Origin: Bordetella parapertussis | GTDB lineage: Bacteria; Pseudomonadota; Gammaproteobacteria; Burkholderiales; Burkholderiaceae_C | Assembly (NCBI GenBank): GCA_945870575.1 | Contig: CAMBSK010000033.1 | Coordinates: 1-22,016 of the forward strand | Reading direction: 5' to 3' | Length of the DNA stretch: 22,016 nucleotides | In this document: positions 1 through 8,833 of the stretch, one piece after another | How positions within the stretch are numbered: position 1 is the stretch's first letter | How the letters are laid out: every line of letters starts with the position of its first letter | Program-made: the position numbers and the translations under genes | Notes under the pieces: model-generated | The model's database searches: none | What the model saw: only the letters and a program-made list of their open reading frames with translations | What the model was told of the DNA's origin: nothing

Positions 1-1266
1 GGCAATCATGCGGCGGATTTTTTGCGCTTGCAAATAGTAGGCGTCGTAATAACCGTGCGACAAGACATAGCTGCCAATCATGATGCGGCGTTTCACTTCG
101 TCGCCGAAACCTTCGGAGCGGGTGCGCTGGTACATGTCGGCCAGGTCAGAAAACTCTTTGGCGCGGTGGCCGAATTTCACGCCGTCAAAACGGCTTAAAT
201 TGCTGGAGGCTTCTGCAGCGCAGACGATGTAATAAACGGGGATGCTCAATTGGGCTTGCGGCAGGCTCACTTCTACCAATTCGGCTCCGAGGGATTTGTA
301 GTGAGCGAGCGCTTCTTCAATGCGCCTTTGAACTTCAATGTCTGTGCCTTCGCTGCGACGCGCTGGAGCATTGCGATCAAACTCAACTTGCGATCCACCG
401 CCAAGCCATTCACGCGGTACACCAATCTTCAAAGCCCCGCCATCTTTCCCCGCCTTCGCCAGAGGCTTATCACCTGCGGGCATAGCAAGCAGCCTCGAAA
501 AATCTTCGTTCGCCACATTCAAGGAAGTAGAGTCTCTGTCCAAATCCGGCCCGCACATGGCTGACAACAACAAAGCGCAATCTTCAGCGCTGCGCGCCAT
601 CGGCCCTGCTTGGTCCAAGCTGGAAGCAAACGCCACCATGCCGTAGCGCGAGGCGCGTCCGTAAGTGGGCTTGATGCCGGTGATGCCGCAAAACGCGGCA
701 GGCTGGCGGATCGAGCCGCCAGTGTCGGTGCCGGTGGCCGCAGGCGCCAAACGTGCTGCCACAGCGGCCGCGCTGCCGCCGGAAGAGCCGCCAGGGACGA
801 AGTTCTTAATTTGACCTTTCGGGTCTGCAATGAAGTTCCACGGGTTGGTCACCGCACCATAAGCCGAGTTTTCATTCGCCGACCCCATAGCGAACTCATC
901 GCAATTGAGTTTGCCCAAAGTCACCATACCGGCTTCGCGCAACTTTGAAACTACCGTGGCGTCAAACGGCGAGCGGTAGTCTTTCAATATTTTGGAGCCC
1001 GCCGTGGTGGCGAAATCTTTGGTCACAAAGATGTCTTTGTGCGCAATCGGCACCCCTTCCAGTAGCCCTGCCGTGCCCTTGGCAATTTTCTCGTCCGAGG
1101 CCAGGGCTTGCGCCAGTGTGACTTCGCTGTTGATATCTAAAAACGCGTTGTGCGGGTTGCCGCCCATGCGCGCCAGGAAACGCGTGGCCACTTCCACCGC
1201 ACTGAAATCTTTCTTTTTAAGACCTGCCGCCAACTCGGCAACCGTCATGTCGTGTAAATCAGCCAT
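1..1266 (-). CDS. gatA: Glutamyl-tRNA(Gln)/aspartyl-tRNA(Asn) amidotransferase subunit A (3' end outside window)
   Basis: GatA is the glutaminase subunit of GatCAB. It releases ammonia from glutamine so that mischarged Glu-tRNA(Gln) or Asp-tRNA(Asn) can be amidated in the cytoplasm. Reading the minus strand from the ATG at 1266 gives 422 uninterrupted codons to the window edge; the C-terminus lies outside. The amidase-signature triad is visible: Lys77 in AHKD, Ser161 in GGSSGGS, and Ser185 in [12 protein letters not shown]. The 24-residue Ser-Ser spacing matches the family. It starts 3 bp after the gatC stop, so the two are co-transcribed. Residues about 262-278 and 290-310 look like two insertions compared with the compact linker usual in this region (from memory, not an alignment). 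The frame is open throughout, so these are not frameshifts. Confidence 0.96.
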   Translation of the reverse strand, partial: MADLHDMTVAELAAGLKKKDFSAVEVATRFLARMGGNPHNAFLDINSEVTLAQALASDEKIAKGTAGLLEGVPIAHKDIFVTKDFATTAGSKILKDYRSPFDATVVSKLREAGMVTLGKLNCDEFAMGSANENSAYGAVTNPWNFIADPKGQIKNFVPGGSSGGSAAAVAARLAPAATGTDTGGSIRQPAAFCGITGIKPTYGRASRYGMVAFASSLDQAGPMARSAEDCALLLSAMCGPDLDRDSTSLNVANEDFSRLLAMPAGDKPLAKAGKDGGALKIGVPREWLGGGSQVEFDRNAPARRSEGTDIEVQRRIEEALAHYKSLGAELVEVSLPQAQLSIPVYYIVCAAEASSNLSRFDGVKFGHRAKEFSDLADMYQRTRSEGFGDEVKRRIMIGSYVLSHGYYDAYYLQAQKIRRMIA

Positions 1267-1269
1267 GGT

Positions 1270-1605
1270 TTACTCAATCACTTTCGGCACCAAAAACAAA
1301 CCGCGCTCCACGGCCGGCGCGCTGCGTTGGTTGGCTTCGCGCTGATTGGTTTCGCTGACCGTATCCTCGCGCAAGCGCAGCGTCATGCCGTGATCATCGG
1401 TGTCGGCAATGGCCAAGGTTAAACCGTGCATGGCGTCGACCGGGTGCGCCATGGGAACCACGCCGGTGGTGTCGACCGCACGCATTTGCTCGACGATTTC
1501 AAAAAAACCGTTGAGCTGAACGAGCAGCCGATCGGCCGCCGGGGCGTCGAATTGCAGCCGGGACAACTGTGCCAATCGTTGGATATCTTGGGATGACAGG
1601 GACAT
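1270..1605 (-). CDS. gatC: Asp/Glu-tRNA amidotransferase subunit C
   Basis: GatC is the small belt subunit that stabilises GatA on GatB. The 111-residue protein begins [20 protein letters not shown], the usual GatC N-terminal helix, and contains the conserved central stretch with [12 protein letters not shown]. The C-terminus ends in [12 protein letters not shown], matching the family ending (fxVPkvie). The family is usually near 95-100 residues, so this one is slightly long. It is the first gene of a gatC-gatA transcript running leftwards and is divergent from mreB across a 94-bp gap. Confidence 0.95.
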   Translation of the reverse strand: MSLSSQDIQRLAQLSRLQFDAPAADRLLVQLNGFFEIVEQMRAVDTTGVVPMAHPVDAMHGLTLAIADTDDHGMTLRLREDTVSETNQREANQRSAPAVERGLFLVPKVIE

Positions 1606-2743
<1,138 letters not shown>

Positions 2744-3661
2744 ATGCCGCTCGGCTCGCTGGAACGTTCGCCGCCGCCTTTCTTTAAGCAAGGCACGTCG
2801 GCGCTGACCAAACTGGTCATGTTCAGCGCCTTGTCTTTCGGCCTGATGTTTGCCGATCAGCACTACAACATCGTGCAACCGGCGCGCTGGGTCTTGTCCT
2901 TGATCGTTTTTCCGGTGCAATGGGTGGCATTACGCCCGCAAGCGCTGTGGGATCACTTTGACGATGTGTTCGAGAGCAAGCAGGATGCTTTGAGCGCGGT
3001 TGAGCAGGCCCGCTCTCAACTACTCAATCAGTCGGTGCGTGCCAGCCAGGTCGAACAACTTATGCTGGAAAACCGGGATCTGCGTCAATTGCTGCAATTG
3101 CGCGAGCGCCTAGGTAGCCCGGCCATGGCCGCAGAGGTTTTGTATGAAGCGGCGGACCCCTTCACCCGCAAAATGATTCTGGACAAAGGCGCTTTGCAAG
3201 GCGTGCAAACCAGTTCGCCGGTGATGGACGAACAAGGCATTTTGGGACAGGTCACGCGGGTGCATCCGCTGGTCAGCGAAATCACGCTGGTCACCGACCG
3301 CGAACATTCCATTCCTGTGCTGAATACGCGCACGGGTGCACGCGGGGTGGCTTTTGGTGAGTCCGGTGGTGCGCCTTTGCTCGAGTTGCGTTACATGGCC
3401 ACCAATGCCGACATCGAAGAAGGCGATATGTTGACCACCAGCGGTGTCGACGGCGTCTACCCGCCCGGTATTCCGGTAGCCCGCGTAGTCAAGATCGAGC
3501 GTCGTGCAGATTCAGTGTTCGCGCGGATTTTGTGCGAGTCGCTGGCGCGGGTTCAGGGCGCGCGCCATGTGATGGTGCTCGAGCCGGTCAAGCTCACTCA
3601 GCCAAGCTTCAAAGACTTACAGCCGCCCCCGCTAGCGCCGGTCAAAGGAGGCAGAGGATGA
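2744..3661 (+). CDS. mreC: Rod shape-determining protein MreC
   Basis: MreC is the periplasmic scaffold linking MreB filaments to PBP2 and RodA. The 305-residue protein has a short cytoplasmic N-terminus, one membrane helix at about residues 21-40 (LTKLVMFSALSFGLMFADQ), a coiled-coil at about 75-122, and then the beta-rich MreC core. The core includes DKGALQGV and the conserved TSGVDGVYPPGIPVARV. The ATG follows the mreB TAA with no spacer, so translation is probably coupled. The C-terminal tail is rich in Pro and Lys (PPPLAPVKGGRG). The stop overlaps the mreD start as ATGA. Confidence 0.96.
   Translation: MPLGSLERSPPPFFKQGTSALTKLVMFSALSFGLMFADQHYNIVQPARWVLSLIVFPVQWVALRPQALWDHFDDVFESKQDALSAVEQARSQLLNQSVRASQVEQLMLENRDLRQLLQLRERLGSPAMAAEVLYEAADPFTRKMILDKGALQGVQTSSPVMDEQGILGQVTRVHPLVSEITLVTDREHSIPVLNTRTGARGVAFGESGGAPLLELRYMATNADIEEGDMLTTSGVDGVYPPGIPVARVVKIERRADSVFARILCESLARVQGARHVMVLEPVKLTQPSFKDLQPPPLAPVKGGRG
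3645..3651 (+). promoter_or_regulatory. Shine-Dalgarno site that fixes the mreD start
   Basis: AAGGAGG lies inside the 3' end of mreC. It is 6 nt before the ATG at 3658 and 12 nt before the in-frame ATG at 3664, so it favours 3658 and the ATGA overlap with the mreC stop. Confidence 0.7.
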
Positions 3662-4188
3662 TCATGCCGCGCGGTCAGCAACTTTTGTTGCCGGTTAACC
3701 CCTTGTTCATGCTGTTCACCATGGCGCTTGCCTTGCTGCTGGACATGCTGCAAAGCATGGCCTGGACCGGCAACGCCGCCTGGGCGCCCGATTGGCTGGC
3801 ACTGGTGCTGGTGTTTTGGGCGATTCACCAGCCGCTGCGCGTCGGTGTAGGCGTGGCCTTTGTGCTGGGCTTGCTAACCGATGTGCACCAGACTTCGCTG
3901 CTGGGTCAGCATGCGCTGACCTATACGGTACAAGGCTATTTGGCGACCATGATTCACCGTCGCATACTCTGGTTTGATGTGCCTTCGCAGGCTTTGCAGG
4001 TGCTGCCTGTGTTCATGGCCGCGCAATTGTTGGAATTGAGCGTGCGCATTGCCGCCGGCGGCTTGTTCCCCGGCTGGTCGTTTGTCGTTCCACCCGTGCT
4101 GCAGGCCTTGATGTGGCCGCTGGTCACATTCATACTGCTGGCCCCGCAGCGCCGCGCCCCGGACCCGGATAAACACCGTCCCTTATGA
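3658..4188 (+). CDS. mreD: Rod shape-determining membrane protein MreD
   Basis: MreD is the small polytopic inner-membrane member of the elongasome. The 176-residue product is almost entirely hydrophobic, with about five membrane segments. The conserved central region GLLTDVHQTSLLGQHAL matches the MreD signature (GLxxDxxxxxxLGxxaL). A strong AAGGAGG is placed 6 nt ahead of the ATG at 3658. The C-terminal tail RRAPDPDKHRPL is hydrophilic. It overlaps mreC by 4 nt at its start and mrdA by 4 nt at its end (ATGA in both cases), indicating tight translational coupling. Confidence 0.94.
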   Translation: MIMPRGQQLLLPVNPLFMLFTMALALLLDMLQSMAWTGNAAWAPDWLALVLVFWAIHQPLRVGVGVAFVLGLLTDVHQTSLLGQHALTYTVQGYLATMIHRRILWFDVPSQALQVLPVFMAAQLLELSVRIAAGGLFPGWSFVVPPVLQALMWPLVTFILLAPQRRAPDPDKHRPL

Positions 4189-6179
4189 GCCTGCTGCGTA
4201 ACGTCGAATACGATCTTCGACGCTTTCGCGCGCGCGTCCTGATCGCTTCCCTGATGGTGCTGGTGGTCTTCAGCCTGTTGTGCCTGCGGCTGATGTATTT
4301 GCAGCTGTGGCGCTACCAGGAATTCAGCGCTCAGGCGGAAAGCAACCGCACCGCTATCGTGCCCATCGTGCCCAACCGTGGCGTCATCATGGACCGTAAC
4401 GGCATTGTGCTGGCGACCAATTACTCTGCGTACACGCTGGAGATCACGCCCTCCAAAGTCGTTGAGCCGCTGGACGAGGTGATTGAACAGCTGGCCGAAC
4501 TCATCGACATTCAAGGCCGCGATAAACGGCGGTTTCGCAAGCTGCGCGAAGAATCCAAAAGTTTTGAATCGGTGCCTATCCGCACCCGCTTGAGTGACGA
4601 AGAGGTCGCCCGTTTTGCCGCGCAACGCTACCGCTTTCCCGGCGTGGAAATCCGGGCTCGCTTGTTCCGTAACTACCCGTACAACGAACTGGCCAGCCAT
4701 GTCATAGGCTATATCGGGCGTATCAATCAGTCGGAAAAAGAAAAGCTGGAGGAGCAGGAAAACGTAGGCAATTACCGGGGCACGGATTACATAGGCAAGC
4801 TCGGTGTCGAGCAAAGCTATGAGCGTCAGTTGCACGGCCAGACCGGCGTGCACGAAATGGAAACCTCGGCCGGCGGACACGCAGTGCGGCGTTTGCGCAG
4901 CAGCCAGGCCACACCCGGCAACACGGTGGTGCTGTCCATAGACATCAAATTACAGCAACTTGTGGAAGATATGTATGGCGCCAGACGCGGCGCGCTGGTG
5001 GCGATTGACCCGAGCAACGGCGAAGTGCTGGCTTTTGTCAGCAAGCCGACGTTTGACCCCAACCTGTTTGTTGAAGGCATTGATGTAGAAAACTGGCAAA
5101 AGCTCAACGAGTCGCCGGACAAACCTTTGCTCAACCGCGCTTTGCGCGGCACCTACCCGCCAGGGTCTACCTACAAGCCGTTCATGTCGTTAGCAGCGTT
5201 GAACACCGGTAAACGCAATGCTTCGCAAACCATCTACGACCCGGGCTTTTTTATGTTTGGTAATCACCGTTTCCGCGATGACAAAGAGAGTGGCCACGGG
5301 TCGGTTGATATGTACAAATCGATTGTGCAGTCTTGCGATACCTACTACTACATGCTGGCGCGCGACATGGGCGTGGACTTGATTTATGAGCAGATGAAGT
5401 TATTGGGCTTTGGTCAATTGACTGGCATTGACATACAAGGTGAGTCGCGCGGCATTTTGCCGTCAACTGAGTGGAAGCAAAATACTTATAAACGCGCTGA
5501 GCAGCAACGCTGGTATTCAGGTGAAACTATTTCCCTGGGCATAGGCCAAGGCTATAACAGTTTCACCATGCTGCAACTCGCTCAGGCCGTGGCTACTTTG
5601 GCTAACAACGGCATGCGCAACCGCCCCCACCTTGTGCGCGAGGTGGTGGACATAGAAACCAAGGAAAAACAGGTGGTGGTCAAAGACCCGCCGCAGTCGC
5701 TAGGTTTCAAGCCTGAGGATCTGGAGTTGATCCGTAAAGCCATGATTGGCGTCAACCTGGAAGGCACTTCGGCCGGTAGCTTTGTGGCGGCCGAATACAC
5801 CAGTGCCGGTAAAACTGGCACGGCCCAGGTGTTCACCATCAAGCAAAATGAAAAATACGAGGCCGGAAAAATTGATGAGCGTTTGCGGGATCACGCATTG
5901 TTCATCGCATTTGCACCTGCCGAAAATCCGAAAGTGGCCTTGGCCATGGTGGTGGAGAACGGCGGTTTCGGCGCGCAAAGTGCAGCACCTATGGCGCGCC
6001 GTGTGTTCGACTATCTGTTTCTGGGTCTGTACCCGTCGCTAGAGGATATGGACGCGGTGCGCATCGGCCTGGCGACTCGCCCGCTCGGCAAACGCAGACC
6101 CGCGGCCAGTGTGCCTTGGCCGCCAAAACCCACAAGTGCGCCACCAGAGCCCGTGCTAGACGAGGACAACCAGCGTTAA
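4185..6179 (+). CDS. mrdA: Penicillin-binding protein 2 (elongasome transpeptidase)
   Basis: This is the monofunctional class B transpeptidase that cross-links peptidoglycan during cell elongation with RodA, and the target of mecillinam-type beta-lactams in the family. The 664-residue protein has a short cytoplasmic N-terminus, one membrane anchor at about residues 19-41, a PBP dimerisation domain, and the transpeptidase domain. Active-site motifs are STYK (Ser328-Lys331), SCD (383-385, the PBP2 form of SxN) and KTG (543-545). The C-terminal tail after about residue 630 is rich in Pro, Ala and Arg. It starts within the mreD stop. rodA, the usual next gene, is absent: a convergent gene follows and overlaps its stop by 4 nt. 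Confidence 0.97.
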   Translation: MSLLRNVEYDLRRFRARVLIASLMVLVVFSLLCLRLMYLQLWRYQEFSAQAESNRTAIVPIVPNRGVIMDRNGIVLATNYSAYTLEITPSKVVEPLDEVIEQLAELIDIQGRDKRRFRKLREESKSFESVPIRTRLSDEEVARFAAQRYRFPGVEIRARLFRNYPYNELASHVIGYIGRINQSEKEKLEEQENVGNYRGTDYIGKLGVEQSYERQLHGQTGVHEMETSAGGHAVRRLRSSQATPGNTVVLSIDIKLQQLVEDMYGARRGALVAIDPSNGEVLAFVSKPTFDPNLFVEGIDVENWQKLNESPDKPLLNRALRGTYPPGSTYKPFMSLAALNTGKRNASQTIYDPGFFMFGNHRFRDDKESGHGSVDMYKSIVQSCDTYYYMLARDMGVDLIYEQMKLLGFGQLTGIDIQGESRGILPSTEWKQNTYKRAEQQRWYSGETISLGIGQGYNSFTMLQLAQAVATLANNGMRNRPHLVREVVDIETKEKQVVVKDPPQSLGFKPEDLELIRKAMIGVNLEGTSAGSFVAAEYTSAGKTGTAQVFTIKQNEKYEAGKIDERLRDHALFIAFAPAENPKVALAMVVENGGFGAQSAAPMARRVFDYLFLGLYPSLEDMDAVRIGLATRPLGKRRPAASVPWPPKPTSAPPEPVLDEDNQR

Positions 6180-6931
6180 AACCAGGCGTCTTTGGCGGTT
6201 TTCAAGGCCAACACCGTGACCACCACTATGAACACATAGCGCACAAACCCGCTGCCGTGTTGCATGGCCATGCGCGTGCCCAGCAGACTGCCGGCCACAT
6301 TCGCCAGCGCCAGCGTAATACCGACCTGCCACCACACATGGCCTTGTGAAGCCAGCAGTATGACGGCGGCCAGGTTGCTGCACAGGTTCATGACTTTGCT
6401 GTGCGCCGACGCCTGCAAGAAATCAAAACCCAGCACACGCACCAGCAGAAACACCAGAAAGCTGCCGGTGCCAGGGCCGAAAAAGCCGTCGTAAAAACCG
6501 ATGACGCCGCCGATCAACGCCATGTAAACCGCTTGCCTGCGCGCTGCATAGCGGGGCGCATGTATGTGGCCGAGTTGTTTGTTCCACAAGGTGTAGAACA
6601 GCAACGCCAGCAACAAGGCGGGCAAAGCCATGCGCAAATACTGAGGGGACAACAACGTCAACACATAAGCGCCACCCCAGGAGCCGATAAACGCCATCAA
6701 ACTGGCCAACAGCAGTGCACGCCAGGCCAGTTGCACCCGCCGGTTGTATTGCCAGGCTGCGAACAGCGTGCCCCAAATCGAGGCAGATTTGTTGGTACCC
6801 AATAAGGTGGCCGGGTGCAGCGACGGGTAGGTGGCAAACAAGGCCGGCACCAGAATCAATCCGCCGCCGCCCACCACGGCGTCGACAAAGCCGGCCAGCG
6901 CCGACATCAGGCTGACCAGCACAATGTCCAT
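6176..6931 (-). CDS. TauE/SafE family sulfite exporter-like membrane permease
   Basis: TauE/SafE proteins are inner-membrane permeases linked to export of sulfite, sulfoacetate or related anions; the substrate here is unknown. The ATG at 6931 gives 251 residues, the usual length. The family half-repeat motif appears twice: AGFVDAVVGGGGLILVP in the first half and GFYDGFFGPGTGSFLVF in the second. The conserved LLGTNKSAS and SAHSKVMNLCSN follow each one. About eight membrane segments are visible. An upstream extension of the frame to 7048 lacks family-like sequence, so the shorter form is chosen. No clear Shine-Dalgarno precedes 6931; the upstream bases are a C-run. The 3' end overlaps mrdA convergently. 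Confidence 0.9.
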   Translation of the reverse strand: MDIVLVSLMSALAGFVDAVVGGGGLILVPALFATYPSLHPATLLGTNKSASIWGTLFAAWQYNRRVQLAWRALLLASLMAFIGSWGGAYVLTLLSPQYLRMALPALLLALLFYTLWNKQLGHIHAPRYAARRQAVYMALIGGVIGFYDGFFGPGTGSFLVFLLVRVLGFDFLQASAHSKVMNLCSNLAAVILLASQGHVWWQVGITLALANVAGSLLGTRMAMQHGSGFVRYVFIVVVTVLALKTAKDAWF

Positions 6932-6950
6932 GGGGGGATTCTCGCAGTCG

Positions 6951-6978
6951 AAAAAAAGCACCGTTGTGCGGTGCTTTT
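6951..6978 (-). terminator. Intrinsic terminator behind the GMC oxidoreductase gene
   Basis: The 10-bp arms at 6954-6963 and 6969-6978 pair perfectly around a 5-nt loop. On the minus strand the second arm runs into seven T residues, a canonical rho-independent terminator for leftward transcription. It lies about 120 bp after the oxidoreductase stop and only about 20 nt before the tauE start codon. Confidence 0.8.
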
Positions 6979-7032
6979 CCGTTATCGCTATCCACCTTGT
7001 GGAGGATGCTTTTTTGTCTCCTCTGACCCTCT

Positions 7033-7062
7033 GCAGACAAGGCCCCATGGGGTTTTGTCTGC
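7033..7062. repeat. Inverted repeat between the oxidoreductase and tauE genes
   Basis: GCAGACAA and TTGTCTGC at the ends enclose GGCCCCATGGGGTT. In a plus-strand transcript the GG/TT positions can pair as G-U, giving a nearly continuous 14-bp hairpin with a 2-nt centre. In a minus-strand transcript they become A-C mismatches. It has no T-tract and is not called a terminator. Its role is unknown. Confidence 0.5.
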
Positions 7063-7101
7063 AAGTGGCTGAACTGTAGGCGATAGTGGTTGATGCTTTG
7101 C

Positions 7102-8832
7102 CTAGGAATTACCCGCGGCAAGCGCATGCAGCGCCAGCAATTCGGCGGCGCGTTCTGCAATCATCAACACCGGACTGTTGGTGTTGCCGCTGGTGATGCT
7201 TGGCATGACAGATGCATCGGCGATGCGAAGGCCGCGTACCAAGCCGCCGCGCCCGTCACGCACGCGCAATTCGCTGTCGACCACCGACAGTGGGTCGTCC
7301 AATCGCCCCATGCGTGCGGTGCCGACCGGGTGAAAAATCGTGGTACCTATGTCACCGGCCAGACGAGCGAGCTCATCGTCGGTTTGAAACTGCGTGCCCG
7401 GTTTCCATTCCTCGGGCTGGTAGGGTGCCAAAGCCGGTTGAGCGGCGATCCGGCGTGTCACGCGCAAAGAGTCCGCGGCCACGCGGCGGTCTTCGTCGGT
7501 GGACAAGTAATTCGGTGCAATCAATGGCGCGGCATTGAAATCCGCACTTTGAATATTGACTGTGCCGCGGCTGCTGGGGTTGAGGTTGCACACACTGGCG
7601 GTGAACGCAGGAAAGCTGTGCAGCGGTTCGCCGAAGGCATCCAGGCTCAGCGGCTGCACGTGGTATTCGATGTTCGGCCAGGGCTGCGACGGGTCACTCC
7701 GGGTGAACGCGCCGAGTTGAGACGGCGCCATGCTCATCGGTCCGCTGCGGTGCAATAAATATTCCAAACCGATAGCGGCTTTGCCCCACCAACTGTTGGC
7801 CATGGTGTTCAAAGTTTTCACGCCTTTGACTTTGAACACCGCGCGGATTTGCAAATGGTCTTGCAAGTTGGCACCGACACCAGGCAAATCAACCACGGGC
7901 TTGATGCCGTGTTGTTGCAGCAGCGCGGCCGGGCCAATGCCTGAGAGTTGCAGCAATTGCGGCGTGCCTATGGCACCGGCGCACAGCACCACCGATTGGC
8001 GCGCCACAGCTTGCACCCGCTCTTTGCCGTTCCACACGTCCACACCGGTGCAGGCGATGCTGCCGTCGGCTTGCGTGTCTATGTGCAGCTTGGCCACCTG
8101 AGCCGCGGTCCACATCTCGAAATTCGGTCGGCCATAGCAAGTGGGCCGCAAAAACGCTTTGGCGGTGTTCCAGCGCCAACCGCTTTTTTGGTTGACTTCA
8201 AAGTAGCTGACGCCTTCATTGGTGCCACGGTTGAAGTCGTCGGTGGCGGGAATACCGGCTTGCACCGCAGCTTGCGCGAACGCATCCAGCACGTCCCAGC
8301 GCAAGCGCTGTTTTTCGATACGCCATTCACCGCCCACATTGCGATGTCGCAAAGTCTGGTGGTACAGGCTTTGGCCTTGTTTCACCATTTCAGACGGCGT
8401 ACCTTTTGCGCCGTGTAATTCGTTCGCGCCAAGGTAATGGTCTTCGTGCATTTTGAAATACGGCAGGCTGTGCTCCCAGCTCCAACGCGCGTCGCCGGTG
8501 ATGGCGGCCCATTGGTCGTAATCGCGCGACTGGCCGCGCATGTAAATCATGCCGTTGATGCTGGAGCAGCCGCCCAAGACTTTGCCGCGCGGGTAACGCA
8601 GGCTGCGGCCGTTCAGTCCGTCGGCCGGTTCGGTCTGGTACAGCCAATCGGTGCGCGGGTTGCCTATGCAGTACAAATAACCGACCGGAATATGCACCCA
8701 GTGGTAATCGTCTTTGCGTCCGGCTTCGATCAGTAACACCCGCTTGGACGCGTCCGCGCTCAAGCGGTTGGCCAGCAGGCAACCGGCCGTTCCCGCGCCG
8801 ATGATGATGTAGTCGAAGGTGGTGTCGTTCAT
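7102..8832 (-). CDS. GMC family FAD-dependent oxidoreductase (choline/alcohol dehydrogenase-like)
   Basis: GMC flavoproteins oxidise primary or secondary alcohols such as choline; the substrate here is not determined. The ATG at 8832 gives 576 residues. The N-terminal FAD-binding motif is IIIGAGTAGCLLANRL (GxGxxG at 12-17), followed by the GMC signature around PRGKVLGGCSSINGMIYMRG (81-100). The second signature GAIGTPQLLQLSGIGP is at 286-301. The catalytic His501 is in FHPVGTARMG, with Asn550 or Asn552 as partner. Residues about 142-166 look like an insertion between HG and GGEWRIEKQR compared with related enzymes known to me. The start is 1 nt past the preceding mmsA stop, so it is translated from the same transcript, pairing an alcohol oxidase with an aldehyde dehydrogenase. 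Confidence 0.92.
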   Translation of the reverse strand: MNDTTFDYIIIGAGTAGCLLANRLSADASKRVLLIEAGRKDDYHWVHIPVGYLYCIGNPRTDWLYQTEPADGLNGRSLRYPRGKVLGGCSSINGMIYMRGQSRDYDQWAAITGDARWSWEHSLPYFKMHEDHYLGANELHGAKGTPSEMVKQGQSLYHQTLRHRNVGGEWRIEKQRLRWDVLDAFAQAAVQAGIPATDDFNRGTNEGVSYFEVNQKSGWRWNTAKAFLRPTCYGRPNFEMWTAAQVAKLHIDTQADGSIACTGVDVWNGKERVQAVARQSVVLCAGAIGTPQLLQLSGIGPAALLQQHGIKPVVDLPGVGANLQDHLQIRAVFKVKGVKTLNTMANSWWGKAAIGLEYLLHRSGPMSMAPSQLGAFTRSDPSQPWPNIEYHVQPLSLDAFGEPLHSFPAFTASVCNLNPSSRGTVNIQSADFNAAPLIAPNYLSTDEDRRVAADSLRVTRRIAAQPALAPYQPEEWKPGTQFQTDDELARLAGDIGTTIFHPVGTARMGRLDDPLSVVDSELRVRDGRGGLVRGLRIADASVMPSITSGNTNSPVLMIAERAAELLALHALAAGNS

Positions 8833-8833
8833 G

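Noticed and set aside
3954..4880. Minus-strand open frame of 308 codons opposite mreD and mrdA
   Set aside because: It is antisense to two well-supported genes, has low-complexity Gln/His-rich sequence, and shows no recognisable motif.
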